From Anisus vortex (Eukaryota > Mollusca > Gastropoda > Planorbidae), in NCBI GenBank assembly GCA_949126835.1, contig OX421506.1:15162284-15226283 (forward strand): a stretch of DNA of 64,000 bases, read 5' to 3'. The notes beneath the pieces are model-generated. The model had not been told where the DNA came from, searched no databases, and was given only the letters and a program-made list of their open reading frames with translations. Position 1 is the stretch's first letter; every line of letters starts with the position of its first letter. A program made the position numbers and the translations under genes. Below, in pieces: positions 55,701 through 63,850 of this stretch.

Positions 55701-57494
55701 ATTAGAATGTATTAGAATGTATTAGAATGTATTAGAATGCATTAGAATGCATTAGAATGTATTAGAATGTATTAGAATGTATTAGAATGTATTAGAATGT
55801 ATTAGAATGTATTAGAATGTATTAGAATGTATTAGAATGTATTAGAATGTATTAGAATGCATTAGAATGCATTAGAATGCATTAGAATGTATTAGAATGT
55901 ATTAGAATGTATTAGAATGTATTAGAATGTATTAGAATGTATTAGAATGTATTAGAATGCATTAGAATGCATTAGAATGCATTAGAATGCATTAGAATGC
56001 ATTAGAATGTATTAGAATGTATTAGAATGTATTAGAATGTATTAGAATGTATTAGAATGTATTAGAATGTATTAGAATGTATTAGAAAATCATACTTTGG
56101 TAAACTATTATAAAAAGCTTGCGAAATCTTCCATAGTGCATGGAAAGTAGTTTCCACTTCATTGCCGACATCTGCCAATGTCTGACATAGTGATTTGGGA
56201 GCAGTATTCCCCTGTTTGCGTGACCACGACATACAAGACAATTGGCGACATGCACAATGCCCTTTCATCTTTAATTTTCCTCTAACTCTGGCACTTCATG
56301 AACTCCATCTAGGCTTGGTAGACTTTAAAACACCCTCCAGATGCGGTTAATCCTGCCGTTTTTTTTTTTTGTTTACCTAGATTCAAACCCAATACATTGG
56401 AAAATGCTTATTTTAAAAAGTTTAGATTTTTATAACAATGTTCCCAAAATGTCCGTCTTCTCAAATGAACCCAAATTCACCAGCCATACAGTATACACCA
56501 GGGGGAAGAAATCCTCACTTCAAAAAGGGTGTCGCGAATAAAAACAGAACAGTTTGGGAACCACTGGCTAAGACCAAGTTCTCTAACAAATGTTTTCTCA
56601 TCGTGACTAGGTTATTTTAAAAATTTCTACTTCGAGACCCACTTGTATTTCTCAAGTCTATTTGATGGAGCAACTAACTATTCTGAAAATTTCTAGACTA
56701 ATGAGGTAATAACTCGAGGGTTCTAGTTATAATCAGGTTCAAATATCTCAAAATTTTAATGGTCGCTAAATATAGTCTGCTGTTATGTTTCTGCTTGCTT
56801 AGAGAGCGATATTTCTGGCCTAGATTTTGTGTTGTTGTTTTTCCCGCCTTTTTCTTTTTGCGAGCACGGTTGCTGAGCGGCAGCGCGTTCGAAATGCGAA
56901 CAGAAGGTCCTTGGTTCGAATCTTGGTGAATTCTAAAATTTGTTTCCGGGTCTAGATGGGTACCTGACCTTAGTTGAAGTAAAGTAAGGGCTGGCCATTG
57001 TGCTGGCTACACAGTCCCGTAGTATGCCGTTGTCGTGGAAATTGGTGAACGCTTTGGATCAATTAGGACCGACGGGTTTACTTTACGTTTTTTTTATAAA
57101 AAAAACATAAACTATGTTTTTATAAGTTCAGCTGGTGCATTGATCCGTGGTGGCACAACGGGGGACTGTGTGCTTTAAGTAATTGTTTGATCAGAAAACT
57201 TGAAGTTGTGGCGCATGAATAAAATGACTGCGGAGGGTGGATTGACACCCCAATAACACCTCCCACCCACCCATCCACACCCACCCCTACCCACCACCGC
57301 TAAACTTTATTTTACGGAAATAATTTCATTCTTTGTACATTATTTCTTCCAGGCTGACTGGGGACTTGAGGTCAAGCAGTTCGAGCAATGGGATCGGCCG
57401 TGTGCCCTTAGTTCAACAAGAGCTAACAGACTCGGACAGGGAACTTCTGTCTTTGCATATCAAGGGAGGAAACCTAGCCGCTGAATCTGTCTAA
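38799..57494 (+). CDS. Neuropeptide GPCR, CCAP-receptor/NPSR-like (10 coding exons, spliced span)
   Basis: Class A GPCR of the plasma membrane that should bind a secreted neuropeptide and signal through G proteins. Spliced length is 436 residues (38799-38927, 39132-39270, 43176-43279, 47783-47876, 48414-48556, 49154-49298, 49635-49751, 54933-55113, 55276-55392, 57353-57494), all GT-AG with matching phases. Landmarks: three N-glycosylation sequons at N22, N26 and N31; GN at 60-61 (TM1); D90 (TM2); disulfide cysteines C117 and C193; DRL at 141-143 in place of DRY; W167 (TM4); P217 (TM5); FCWSP at 294-298 (TM6); NPLIY at 335-339 (TM7); CC at 365-366, a likely palmitoylation site. The block [17 protein letters not shown] before TM6 and [16 protein letters not shown] in TM7 fit protostome CCAP receptors best, with vertebrate NPSR and vasopressin-type receptors as relatives. 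The ligand is inferred from family only. Confidence 0.88.
39132..39270 (+). CDS. Receptor exon 2 (TM1 and start of TM2)
   Basis: Acceptor tatccaag|gat. Encodes residues 44-89 with TM1 (about 47-70), a basic first intracellular loop (KERRRSR) and FFILHLAVC of TM2. Donor g|gtgagc at 39271, phase 1. Confidence 0.93.
39480..40065. repeat. Minisatellite, 30-bp unit (intron 2)
   Basis: Unit agcatattgcttgtaggaga plus gattttccac; the central copies (39720-40020) are nearly identical and the edges diverge. The period is a multiple of three, giving open frames on both strands that are not genes. Units contain acceptor-like ttttccacag and ttgcttgtag. Confidence 0.93.
40998..41640. repeat. Degenerate repeat with 180-bp higher-order duplication (intron 2)
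   Basis: The phrase tattctttaactagaagtaa recurs throughout. A block starting at about 41006 is repeated almost exactly at about 41186 (180 bp apart), including agtaacctgtaactaaaagt and acgttactatttaactagaa. Confidence 0.88.
41740..41838. repeat. (CT)n microsatellite (intron 2)
   Basis: About 100 bp of ctctctct with gt and cc interruptions. Confidence 0.95.
42462..42530 (+). mobile_element. tRNA-like sequence, probably a SINE head
   Basis: Contains gagtggttagcgtatccgac (A-box/D-arm-like) and gggtttgattcccc (B-box-like) at tRNA spacing. The flanking bases do not pair as an acceptor stem, so I do not call it a functional tRNA gene. Its body differs from the common SINE family of the window. 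Confidence 0.45.
43176..43279 (+). CDS. Receptor exon 3 (TM2-TM3)
   Basis: Acceptor gttgaacag|ac completes the D90 codon across the junction ([14 protein letters not shown]), then ECL1 and C117 in AMCKIHKF at the start of TM3. Donor tctgcg|gtaagt, phase 0. Confidence 0.92.
43300..43575 (-). mobile_element. tRNA-derived SINE in intron 3
   Basis: Minus-strand copy beginning 20 bp after the exon 3 donor: ccaatttgattcatagggcc, ggtgaagcagcgttcacc, cagccgcctttactttatcc, then a head with cgaacgcgctgcc.ttcggcca. Confidence 0.8.
43681..43736. repeat. (AT)n microsatellite (intron 3)
   Basis: About 56 bp of uninterrupted alternating ta. Confidence 0.95.
44065..44460 (+). mobile_element. Decayed LINE 3' fragment (intron 3)
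   Basis: The plus-strand frame at 44075-44266 has [13 protein letters not shown] and [15 protein letters not shown], resembling the tail of the LINE family at 28095-28475 (LNLNLQIQ, KTKIHFL). Stops interrupt the rest. The assignment is tentative. Confidence 0.4.
44860..45095 (+). mobile_element. tRNA-derived SINE (intron 3)
   Basis: Head gggactcggtggcctaacgg, B box gggttcgaatcctgg (about 44918-44932), then acctgacattgggtggggaa, gctgggcattgtgctggcc and gtgaacgctgct. The central body is shortened. Confidence 0.82.
45140..45395 (+). mobile_element. tRNA-derived SINE (intron 3)
   Basis: Head ggaggcatagtggtcaagca, B box gggtcgagtcctggtg, body ttcccgggtctggcgagtgt and tail ggccctatggatcaattcgg. 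It ends at the start of the minisatellite. Confidence 0.78.
45399..46318. repeat. Minisatellite, interspersed 22/24-bp units, about 39 copies (intron 3)
   Basis: Two unit types alternate irregularly: gacgtctagagtgaatgacc (24 bp with tACA) and gacactagagtgaatgacct (22 bp). Blocks of the long and short types recur in similar order, so parts of the array were duplicated as multi-unit blocks. Confidence 0.95.
46395..46655 (+). mobile_element. tRNA-derived SINE (intron 3)
   Basis: Near full-length plus-strand copy: head gggaacacggtgatccaacg, B box gggttcgaatcatg, body cttgggtctggagggtttct, gagtctacccagccctgatg, tail cggccctatggatcaatatg and gtccaacgggata. Confidence 0.85.
46656..47782 (+). other. 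3' part of intron 3
   Basis: AT-rich, with a poly-T run at 47321-47333. No coding or repeat feature recognised before the exon 4 acceptor. Confidence 0.6.
47783..47876 (+). CDS. Receptor exon 4 (TM3, DRL motif)
   Basis: Acceptor cacttctcag|gta. Encodes [20 protein letters not shown] and the start of ICL2 (ARPLQFSGN). The junction splits the codon for W156 (T|GG). Donor aatt|gtaagt. Confidence 0.93.
48018..48311. mobile_element. MITE-like repeat, family A, in intron 4
   Basis: Inverted relative to 16240-16575. It is bounded by aaagactataataagttgga and ccatcttattagagtctttg, which form an inverted repeat with few mismatches, and fills about half of the 537-bp intron. Confidence 0.6.
48414..48556 (+). 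CDS. Receptor exon 5 (TM4, ECL2)
   Basis: Acceptor ttttcattgtag|gg. Encodes W156-K203 with W167 (TM4), P176 and the ECL2 cysteine C193 in [10 protein letters not shown]. Donor ggaag|gtgagt, phase 0. Confidence 0.93.
48557..49153 (+). other. Intron 5 with tata-rich degenerate repeats
   Basis: Repeated phrases such as gatatgtattatata and tacatacagatatgta, loosely periodic. No coding content. Confidence 0.7.
49154..49298 (+). CDS. Receptor exon 6 (TM5, start of ICL3)
   Basis: Acceptor cttgaccag|gtg. Encodes [20 protein letters not shown] and the basic start of ICL3. Donor gctg|gtgagt at 49299, phase 1. The donor lies in a 62-bp tandem duplication. Confidence 0.93.
49291..49414. repeat. 62-bp tandem duplication spanning the exon 6 donor
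   Basis: Copies 49291-49352 and 49353-49414 (tggagctggtgagttgaatc at the start of each) differ by about two substitutions. Each holds the last 8 exon bases, the donor and 54 bp of intron. Confidence 0.93.
49635..49751 (+). CDS. Receptor exon 7 (ICL3, start of TM6)
   Basis: Acceptor tattttcag|ga. Encodes serine-rich ICL3 ([10 protein letters not shown]) and the family block [18 protein letters not shown]. Donor ctag|gtaaac, phase 1. Confidence 0.93.
50370..50431 (+). mobile_element. LINE 3'-UTR fragment (intron 7)
   Basis: The phrase cacgtatgagcgtaggtcgc plus cttctttatagaaggagcgt is the reverse complement of the 3' end of the family at 15775 and 28095. Confidence 0.6.
50598..50775. mobile_element. 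Short hAT-like nonautonomous element (intron 7)
   Basis: Starts cagtcatcggcaacctttt with aactagaatttctaacgcat, similar to the element start at 32848, and ends near tggcgtgccattgtc. Diverged; boundaries approximate. Confidence 0.45.
51640..51947. mobile_element. Short hAT-like nonautonomous element (intron 7)
   Basis: Runs from cagtggctgcagtag and gggtcggcaactt to aatgttgccaaccact, which are near inverted ends. The interior (agagattttcaatgaccacg, gcacacgattatcaaaatgt) is shared with 55490-55625 and with the start of the window. It hosts a nested TTAA-type element. Confidence 0.55.
51793..51875. mobile_element. TTAA-type mini-element, second copy
   Basis: Shares gtaccgacctacttctat, tatgctgcc and cgggactgtaagggttaa with 26752-26809, with about 25 bp extra in the middle. 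The left end is decayed (ttataatccttcc). It is nested within the hAT-like element. Confidence 0.5.
52105..52325 (+). mobile_element. tRNA-derived SINE (intron 7)
   Basis: Head ggcgcggtggccggcagcgc, B box ggattcgaatcctgg (about 52157-52171), body ctcgggtctggagggtgtcc and gctaaagtaaaggtggc. The tail after ctgatgatcgctg is lost. Confidence 0.82.
52440..54932 (+). repeat. 49-bp minisatellite carrying a 3' splice-site module, about 51 copies
   Basis: The unit (as read between successive ctactag sites) is tttaagtatattttctaact followed by atttccaacttcaactgttt and ctctactag. It contains the branch-point-like ctaac, a pyrimidine-rich stretch and an AG about 31 nt later. Variants: tttcaac for tttccaac, gttttctata for gtttctct, and a shortened copy at about 53519-53530. 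The array ends exactly at the exon 8 acceptor, whose tttctctactag is the last unit's own AG. Confidence 0.95.
54933..55113 (+). CDS. Receptor exon 8 (TM6-TM7)
   Basis: Acceptor tttctctactag|tc. Encodes [20 protein letters not shown]3 and [20 protein letters not shown]. Donor ataag|gtaata, phase 2. Confidence 0.95.
55276..55392 (+). CDS. Receptor exon 9 (C-terminal tail)
   Basis: Acceptor tctggatgtag|gaa. Encodes [19 protein letters not shown] and a Ser/Thr-rich tail with paired cysteines for likely membrane anchoring. Donor ctgcg|gtaaac, phase 2. Confidence 0.9.
55490..55625. mobile_element. Fragment of the short hAT-like element (intron 9)
   Basis: gggtcggggtcgtcgtgctgg, cacgcagagcgattttcaat and aagaccgctaaaaaggc match 51655-51790. 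The element breaks off where the 10-bp array begins. Confidence 0.5.
55625..56086. repeat. 10-bp tandem array (attagaatgt)n, about 46 copies (intron 9)
   Basis: Perfect decamer periodicity. The only common variant is attagaatgc, which occurs in runs of two (55731-55750), three (55851-55880) and five (about 55951-56000) copies. Confidence 0.97.
56210..56400 (-). mobile_element. Decayed SINE (intron 9)
   Basis: Minus-strand phrases gcacaatgccctttcatctt, ctccatctaggcttggtaga and caccctccag plus agattcaaaccc retain the order of the family, with many changes. Confidence 0.5.
56860..57085 (+). mobile_element. tRNA-derived SINE (intron 9)
   Basis: Head gagcacggttgctgagcggc, B box tggttcgaatcttgg (about 56920-56934), body gtttccgggtctagatgggt, tail ggatcaattaggaccgacgg. 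Central part deleted. Confidence 0.8.
57353..57494 (+). CDS. Receptor exon 10 (C-terminal tail and stop)
   Basis: Acceptor tatttcttccag|gct. Encodes [20 protein letters not shown], an acidic stretch ([10 protein letters not shown]) and the end AAESV, stop TAA at 57492-57494. The end resembles a class I PDZ-binding type tail only loosely (ESV). Confidence 0.88.
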
Positions 57495-57994
57495 TCAAAC
57501 AAAGGGCACTAAGGGTGAAAGTTCAAAGTGTGAACAAAACACGACATATTATTAATTATAAGGAAATGTAGATTTGTTCTGGTTTGGATAACATAGGAAA
57601 CCAATAAAGTGCCTAACTGAGGGAACTGAAGTGACTTATTGTGTGACTTTACTAAAGAAAATAATAAAAATAAAAATGATGAATTATTTCTATTGTAATG
57701 GTTATTTATGTACATCTTTAACTTCCTAAATTAACTTAGACTTGGCCTATATGTTTTTATTTGTTGCACGTGCATGACTAATGAGTGAAGAGAAAAAAAT
57801 ATTCAAATCTTATATTGCAATAATTCAATACAATTCTTCAAGTAGAGACTTGTATGCAGAGGCGTGACCAGTATGGTAAGGGCAAGAAGGGGGATGGGCG
57901 GGTTATGCTTGAGACAGTAAGACAGTCCGCTAGAATGTACACATTTTTGTTTAAATTGTATTTGATAAATTCAAACAATTATTGTCTACCTTTA
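57495..57994 (+). other. Receptor 3' UTR and downstream DNA
   Basis: A canonical AATAAA at 57603-57608 lies 109 bases after the stop, with more aataaaaataaa at about 57661-57676. No other gene is seen before the next SINE. Confidence 0.6.
57603..57608 (+). terminator. Polyadenylation signal AATAAA of the receptor gene
   Basis: First AATAAA after the stop codon, followed by mixed T-rich sequence (ttattgtgtgact) about 30 nt later. Plausible cleavage near 57625-57640. Confidence 0.6.
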
Positions 57995-58252
57995 AAACAC
58001 GGTGGTCTACAGGCAGCGCGTTTGGCTGACGAAACCTGGTGAAGGCTAGGATTTGTTTTCAGGTCTGGAGGGTGTCCCTGAGTCTACCTAGCTTTGATAA
58101 GGTACCTGGCTTTTGCTAATAATATTGTAAGTTAAAGCGGCTTGGCATTGTGCCGGCCACACAATCATATGATGCCGCGGTCACAGAAACTGGTGAACGC
58201 TGCTTCACCGGCCCCATGGATTAATCTGGTCCGACGGGATACTTTATTTTTA
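57995..58252 (+). mobile_element. tRNA-derived SINE
   Basis: Head acacggtggtctacaggcag with a deleted B-box region (ctgacgaaacctggtgaagg), full body and tail (tcaggtctggagggtgtccc, gcggcttggcattgtgccgg, ccggccccatggattaatct, ggtccgacgggatac). Confidence 0.82.
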
Positions 58253-60239
58253 CTTACATTTAAAATAATATTTTTATAATTTAATGTAGGCCTATTATGA
58301 ATTTATAAAGGACAGTCGTGTATGCTGATCTAAATTCTGATGAATGTGTTGTTTATTAAGTTGCTACAGCATTGCCTTGACTGGTCTTTCATTTTAATAG
58401 AATGAAATTCAATCAATGAAAAATATGGTTTTCGTATTCATTTAAATAGCACATCTCTACTGATATCAATCACATTGAATCGTTAGTACTCGATGATCTC
58501 TTATTAACGATTAGGTTTGTAGAATTTAAATAATGGGTTGGCCCTAAAAAAAAACTTTTTGAAGATTAAAGTAATTAAATTATATTTTCATCTAATAAAA
58601 AAAATAATTCTATTTGTATAGTGCTGCCAACAAACAGCTTATATCTTATAAGTTTTAGAGACGTTTCTTCTAGATAGAGGATAGAACTTGCGACGTGTCG
58701 GTTGACAGTCGGTGAACTAACTGCTGGACCAGCTCAGGACGCATTTAACATTGATCAACAAACCACTAAGAACACGGATATAATCTCTAGGCTAAAAAAT
58801 ATTAGAGTATATTGCTAATTAAAAATCTGAAAACTATACAAACATAGGATAAAGCAAATCAATGTAGCATTAACCGACCTTATATAATAAAAGTAAAACA
58901 GTAGGCAGTAGTGTCTAAAAATTGCTTAAGGAAATATACATAATGCTTACATTTTCAGATATATTATATTACAATACTGTAATACAAAACGAAAATGGAT
59001 GACAAACTAAACTTTAAAAGATTTGGCTTACACATGCATTTTTATACGGTTTACACATACATTTTTAATACGGTTTACACATACATTATTTGGGGTAATA
59101 TTTTAAATCCTAGCACCACCACCACCACCCCCCCTTTCTTTTTTTTTCCCTTTTCCTTGCAGGACCTTAAAAGCTATTTTTATTTTATCTGAAGAAGATT
59201 GGAGATTTATTTAAGAAATATTAAAAAGAGACAGAGGATGAGAAAGCGAGGGAGAGAGAGAGAGAGAGAAGTGCAACCGAAGCTAGAAAGAAGCTAGACA
59301 AAAGAGAAGCGATTTAGAAACCATTATGTGTTTGCGTGTGTGTGTGTGTACATAAATGCCTTAAGCCTACGATTGCGACAGCGCGCCACCTACAATAATT
59401 GTAAAAGCTCTCGGTGTAAATTTAACAATGACAATATTGTATTTTTGTATTCCCTTCATTTAAAATGATTTGTTCTCGTGTTAAAAAAAAACACATTCAT
59501 ATAATCATAAGATAAAGTGTGTTTTATTGTTTAAGTGCAAATGTGTTGTGTTATTCCCTGTGTGTGTGCGTTATTTATTGCATTTACACAAGTTTGAAAC
59601 ATTGATATATTATATTGCTAATGGTGATGTCAATCGTTTTTTTTATAACTAACTTCACTGCGTCCTTGTAATCTAATCCTGTACATTATAATACACTGAG
59701 TATAAACTCACTGAAGGTCTCAAACTTGCAACTTCAAAGCAAGTCCTGCACTATTGTCTTTTGGTTTTATGTATAATACATGTATATTCTGTTTATATAA
59801 TGTATTGCACTTATGTATATAATGTTTATACAATTTATGACACCGTGTATATAATGTTTATATAATGTATCCTACTATGTATATAAGCTTTTTTTAAATG
59901 ATGTGTTGTGTTTTAAGTCTTATTAACTGCTCGAGCCTATATGAAACTTTATTACTACAGCGGCCATTGTTACTTGTATTTTTTTTGTGTTGCGCCAGCA
60001 GGCAGCAGTGTGTTTTCCGTCTCTACTTGGAGTATTTATGGGTCTTCTATGTTCACTTTAGAGTGTTAATTTTTATACCAGTGGATTTGTGGAAGTTTTC
60101 TCTTGACAATAGTATAATCATTTTAGTGTTTCTTGATACGTGTAAGGAGTGATTAATTAATTAAATTTTTAATGAATCTATAAATAGCCTACTGTAAAAC
60201 AGGACTGAGCCTTTTTCTTAAACTGGTCTCAACTGGTCT
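58253..60239. other. AT-rich DNA, no gene recognised
   Basis: Contains a 25-bp (GA)n run at about 59247-59270, a short tgtgtg run at 59336-59350, a (cac)n run at about 59115-59130 and tgtatataatgt repeats at 59760-59890. The last few hundred bases may include the 5' part of the following LINE. Confidence 0.5.
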
Positions 60240-63200
60240 AAATGTTTACCCGTTCCGCTCTAGTAAACTGGTGTTTACAAACATTTCTGACGACACACTA
60301 GTCCTATTGTGTGTTGTGTTTGGTTTCTTATTCTGATCGTCTTAAGTATTTTAAAAATGAATCACAGCCTTCTCCGTAGTATTGGGAAAATATGCTCTGA
60401 GTGCCATACCCGTGTCGATAACAACGTTTTTCAAATGATTCGTTGTTTTGGCATAGGGCGTCGTCTACCTACAAGACGCGGGACAAGGGCTGGAAATCTT
60501 CATCGTATTTGGCATAACCTGTCTTCTAAACCTGCCTGGGCTACTCCTGTTGCGAGTGTGCTTGATCCCCACCAATCTGCGCCTACTACATTCGCAGTGA
60601 GTGCTAATTCTGACCCACATAATACTCATTTCAAGTCTGGATCCAGTGACATTCGTCGGCTCGGTGTAGGGGTTCAAGCACCCACAGGGAGAGGAACTAG
60701 GGCTGGACGGCTTCACCTTGACGTGTCTACTCCAACATCCTCGCTAACACCTCTAATCCCTAATGTGACCGAACAATGCCCGGTAATATCGACTATTCAT
60801 TCTGCAGGCGTTACCATCGGCCTCTTAAATACTCAATCTTCCGTCAAAAAGGCTTTAGTTATATGTGATGTTATAACTGAGAAGTCGCTTGACATTATGG
60901 TTATCACTGAGACGTGGCTTCACGAGGGTGGAGATGAAGTAGCCATTAGGGACATGACGCCTGATGGATATGCTTTCTTCCACCGTCCTCGGTCAACAGG
61001 TCAGAGAGGGGGTGGCATTGCTGTGATTCACCGGGCCTCCCTAATTGTTAGATTGTGCAAGGACACCAGTTTTAATTCCTTTGAGTCTATACAATTCACC
61101 ATCTCTCAAAGGAAAATGACAGTACGCACCGTGGCTCTGTACAGACCCCCACCTTCTGCTTCAAATGGTTTGAATGACAACGTGTTTCACGAGGACTTTG
61201 GAAAACTTGTGTCGTCCATAAGTTCTAAGAATCTCCTCATTCTTGGTGACTTTAATGTTCATTGGGATGAGTCAGATAATAGGCACACTCGCGACTTTGT
61301 TCAATTGTTGCACTCGGCAAACCTGGTACAGCATGTTTCGGAACCTACACACAAGGATGGACATATTTTAGACTGGGTTGTGTCACGATCTTGCAATGAT
61401 GGTTTTCTTAAGTCGGTAATTGTTGAAGATCATCTTATATCTGATCACTTTCTTGTTACCTTTACCACAGATATGGAAATGCCTGCTGTTCCAATAAAGA
61501 AAATTCAGGCCAGGAAGTTACGAAATATAGATATGGACTTATTTCGCGATCATCTTTCAAGATCAGATTTGGTTATATCACCACCTGATGACAACTCTCA
61601 ACTAGTTCTACTCTACAATAATACTCTATCTTCCATGCTGGAGACTTTTGCCCCTAGGACTGAATTGTATGTTAGAGATAGACCCAATACCGCTTGGTTT
61701 ACACCCTCCGTTCGGATGGCTAAATTAGCCCGACGTCAGGCAGAGAGACACTGGAGACTGAGTGGCCTTGAGGTGGATAAACAGATGTTTAAGATAGCAA
61801 GGAACAAGCTTACAAATGTGATTAGACGTGCGAAAGCAAAGCAAGTTCAGTCTGCTCTGGAGGCTGCGGGCACAGACTATCGAAAACTGTTTTCCATAGT
61901 ACAGAATCTTCTTGGAAAAAATGAATTAAGTCCAATTTTGCCTGACATGAGCAGCGAGCAGGCTGCGGAGGCTCTTAATGAATTTTTTAATGAAAAAGTC
62001 GAGACGATTAGAAACAGCTTTGATAATCATACTACTCCACCCACTGTGGAGAAGTCATTTTCTGGAATTTCTTTGTCAAATTTCCTCCCAGTTTCCGAAG
62101 AGCAGTTGAGGCGTCTTATTTCTGTATCTAAACCTACATCCTCAATTGTTGACCCCATTCCAACGAAGATTGTGTTGGACTGCCTTGAAATTCTGCTTCC
62201 AGTTTTAGTGCGTATCATAAATGGTAGCCTGGAGTCAGCCACAGTCCCACAAATGTTTAAGACTGCTGTCATCAAGCCTTTATTAAAGAAAAAGGGGCTC
62301 GATCCTAGTGACTGCAAGAGTTTTCGGCCAGTATCTAACCTTCCCTATGTATCGAAGCTTCTTGAGAGGGTTGTCTCTCTGCAGCTTTTAAAACATCTAA
62401 CCACACATGGCCTGATTGATAAATTTCAATCTGCCTATCGTCCTGGGCATAGCTGTGAGACGGCAATATTACGTGTTATGAATGATGTTCTATGTAGTGC
62501 TGACCGTGGTGATCTGACTATCTTAGTTCTGTTGGACCTCAGTGCTGCCTTTGATGTTATCAACCATGACTTACTTTTATCAAGACTTCAATACGAGATG
62601 GGCATCACTGATACTGCACTTCATTGGTTTACTTCCTACTTGGCAGACAGGACTCAGAGAGTTTCTATCAATCAGACCTTATCAAAAGCCACTTCTCTCA
62701 TCTGTGGCGTACCTCAAGGTTCAGTTTTAGGGCCCATCCTTTTTGCTGTTTACACTAGCCAGCTTGGCAGAATAATTGATAGCCAAGGATTATCTCGCAA
62801 ACTATACCCAGCTGTACAAAAGCTTCCATCCTGATCATAATACTTGTGCTGCCGCTGTTAATGCAGTGGAAGAATGCTGTCTAGCGGTGAACGCGTGGAT
62901 GACTGCCAACAAAATCAAACTGAATGACGACAAGACTGAGGCAATTATGTGCGGTTCAAACTACAATCTTAGGAAAGTCGATATTCCATCTATTAAAGTA
63001 GGGGCCTCTGATATCTTTTTGTCCAACACTGTCAGAGACCTGGGCTTTATCATTGACAGTAAATTAACAATGGGTCCACACATCAGTACCGTGGTTAGGG
63101 CATGCTCCTTCCATCTTCGTGCCCTGGGTCAGCTGTGACCTCTGATTAATAAAAAAACAGCCAATGCTTTTGCTGTTGCAACAATACAGTCAAGACTAGA

Positions 63201-63850
63201 CTATTGTAACAGTTGCCTGTGGGGTTTACCCCAGAAACAACTGGATAGACTTCAGAAAGTTCAAAATACTGCAGCACGCATTGTGTCACGAGTAAAGAAG
63301 CATGACCATATCACTCCAATTCTCAAAGAGCTCCACTGGCTCCCTGTGACGAAGCGCATCGATCATAAGATTATGTCCCTTACCTATGGATGCGTGGAAG
63401 GCACAGCACCTGCATATCTCAAAGAGCTTATACCGAAGCATGTCCCGTTAAGGATGCTGCGATCTTCAACACAATCTCTCCTGGATATTCCAGGTTTGGA
63501 AGGTCACAGAAAAAAGACTCTTGGTGTACGCTCGTTTGAATCTGTGGCGCCTACACTGTGGAATGGCTTACCTGAGACACTGAAAAACTCTGTGTCAAAA
63601 AAAGCATTCAAGAAGAATTTGAAGACTTTTCTTTTCAACTAAGTTGATGAAGTACACATCCATCAGCAAAATACTTGTTTAAAACTATTTTAAAATGTTA
63701 TTGTCGTTTCGTGCCTCCATCGGCCGAAACCTTGTTTAAAACTTTTTTAGAGTGTTATTGTCGTTTCGTTTTTGTGAGCGCGCTGAGCATGCTTGCATTA
63801 GCATGGAGTGAGGCGCGATATAAATGACCAATTATTATTATTATTATACA
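60240..63850 (+). mobile_element. CR1/L2-like non-LTR retrotransposon, near full length, defective
   Basis: The element has a 5' region, an endonuclease-RT ORF with one frameshift and one nonsense codon, a roughly 190-bp 3' UTR (gagcgcgctgagcatgcttg, ggagtgaggcgcgatataaa) and an (att)n tail at 63832-63847, the usual 3' end of CR1/L2-type LINEs. No RNase H domain follows RT, unlike the element at 3.6-7.2 kb. The 5' boundary is uncertain and no target duplication was identified. Confidence 0.85.
60357..63642 (+). pseudogene. LINE ORF2: endonuclease-reverse transcriptase, disrupted
   Basis: From ATG 60357 the frame is open to 62834. About 160 N-terminal residues with repeated RRGTRAG/GRGTRAG motifs precede an endonuclease domain (LLNTQSSVKK, ITETWLHEG at about 60905, GDFNVHWD at about 61246, ISDHFLV at about 61439). 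RT follows: KSFRPVSNLPYVSKLLERVV at about 62318, LLDLSAAFDVINHD (motif A, about 62530), GVPQGSVLGPILF (motif B, about 62706). The YADD box expected at about 62797 is missing, and the frame shifts there. The rest continues in another frame (62776-63138: TQLYKSFHPDH, NAWMTANKIKLNDDKTE), meets TGA at 63136-63138 where Arg is likely (CGA), and stays open to 63642 (LDYCNSCLWGL, LKELHWLPVTKRIDHKIM, PTLWNGLPE). It cannot make active RT. Confidence 0.88.

Noticed and set aside
59898..60152. 84-codon plus-strand frame before the right-hand LINE
   Set aside because: Hydrophobic, low-information frame without family resemblance; may be LINE 5' UTR.
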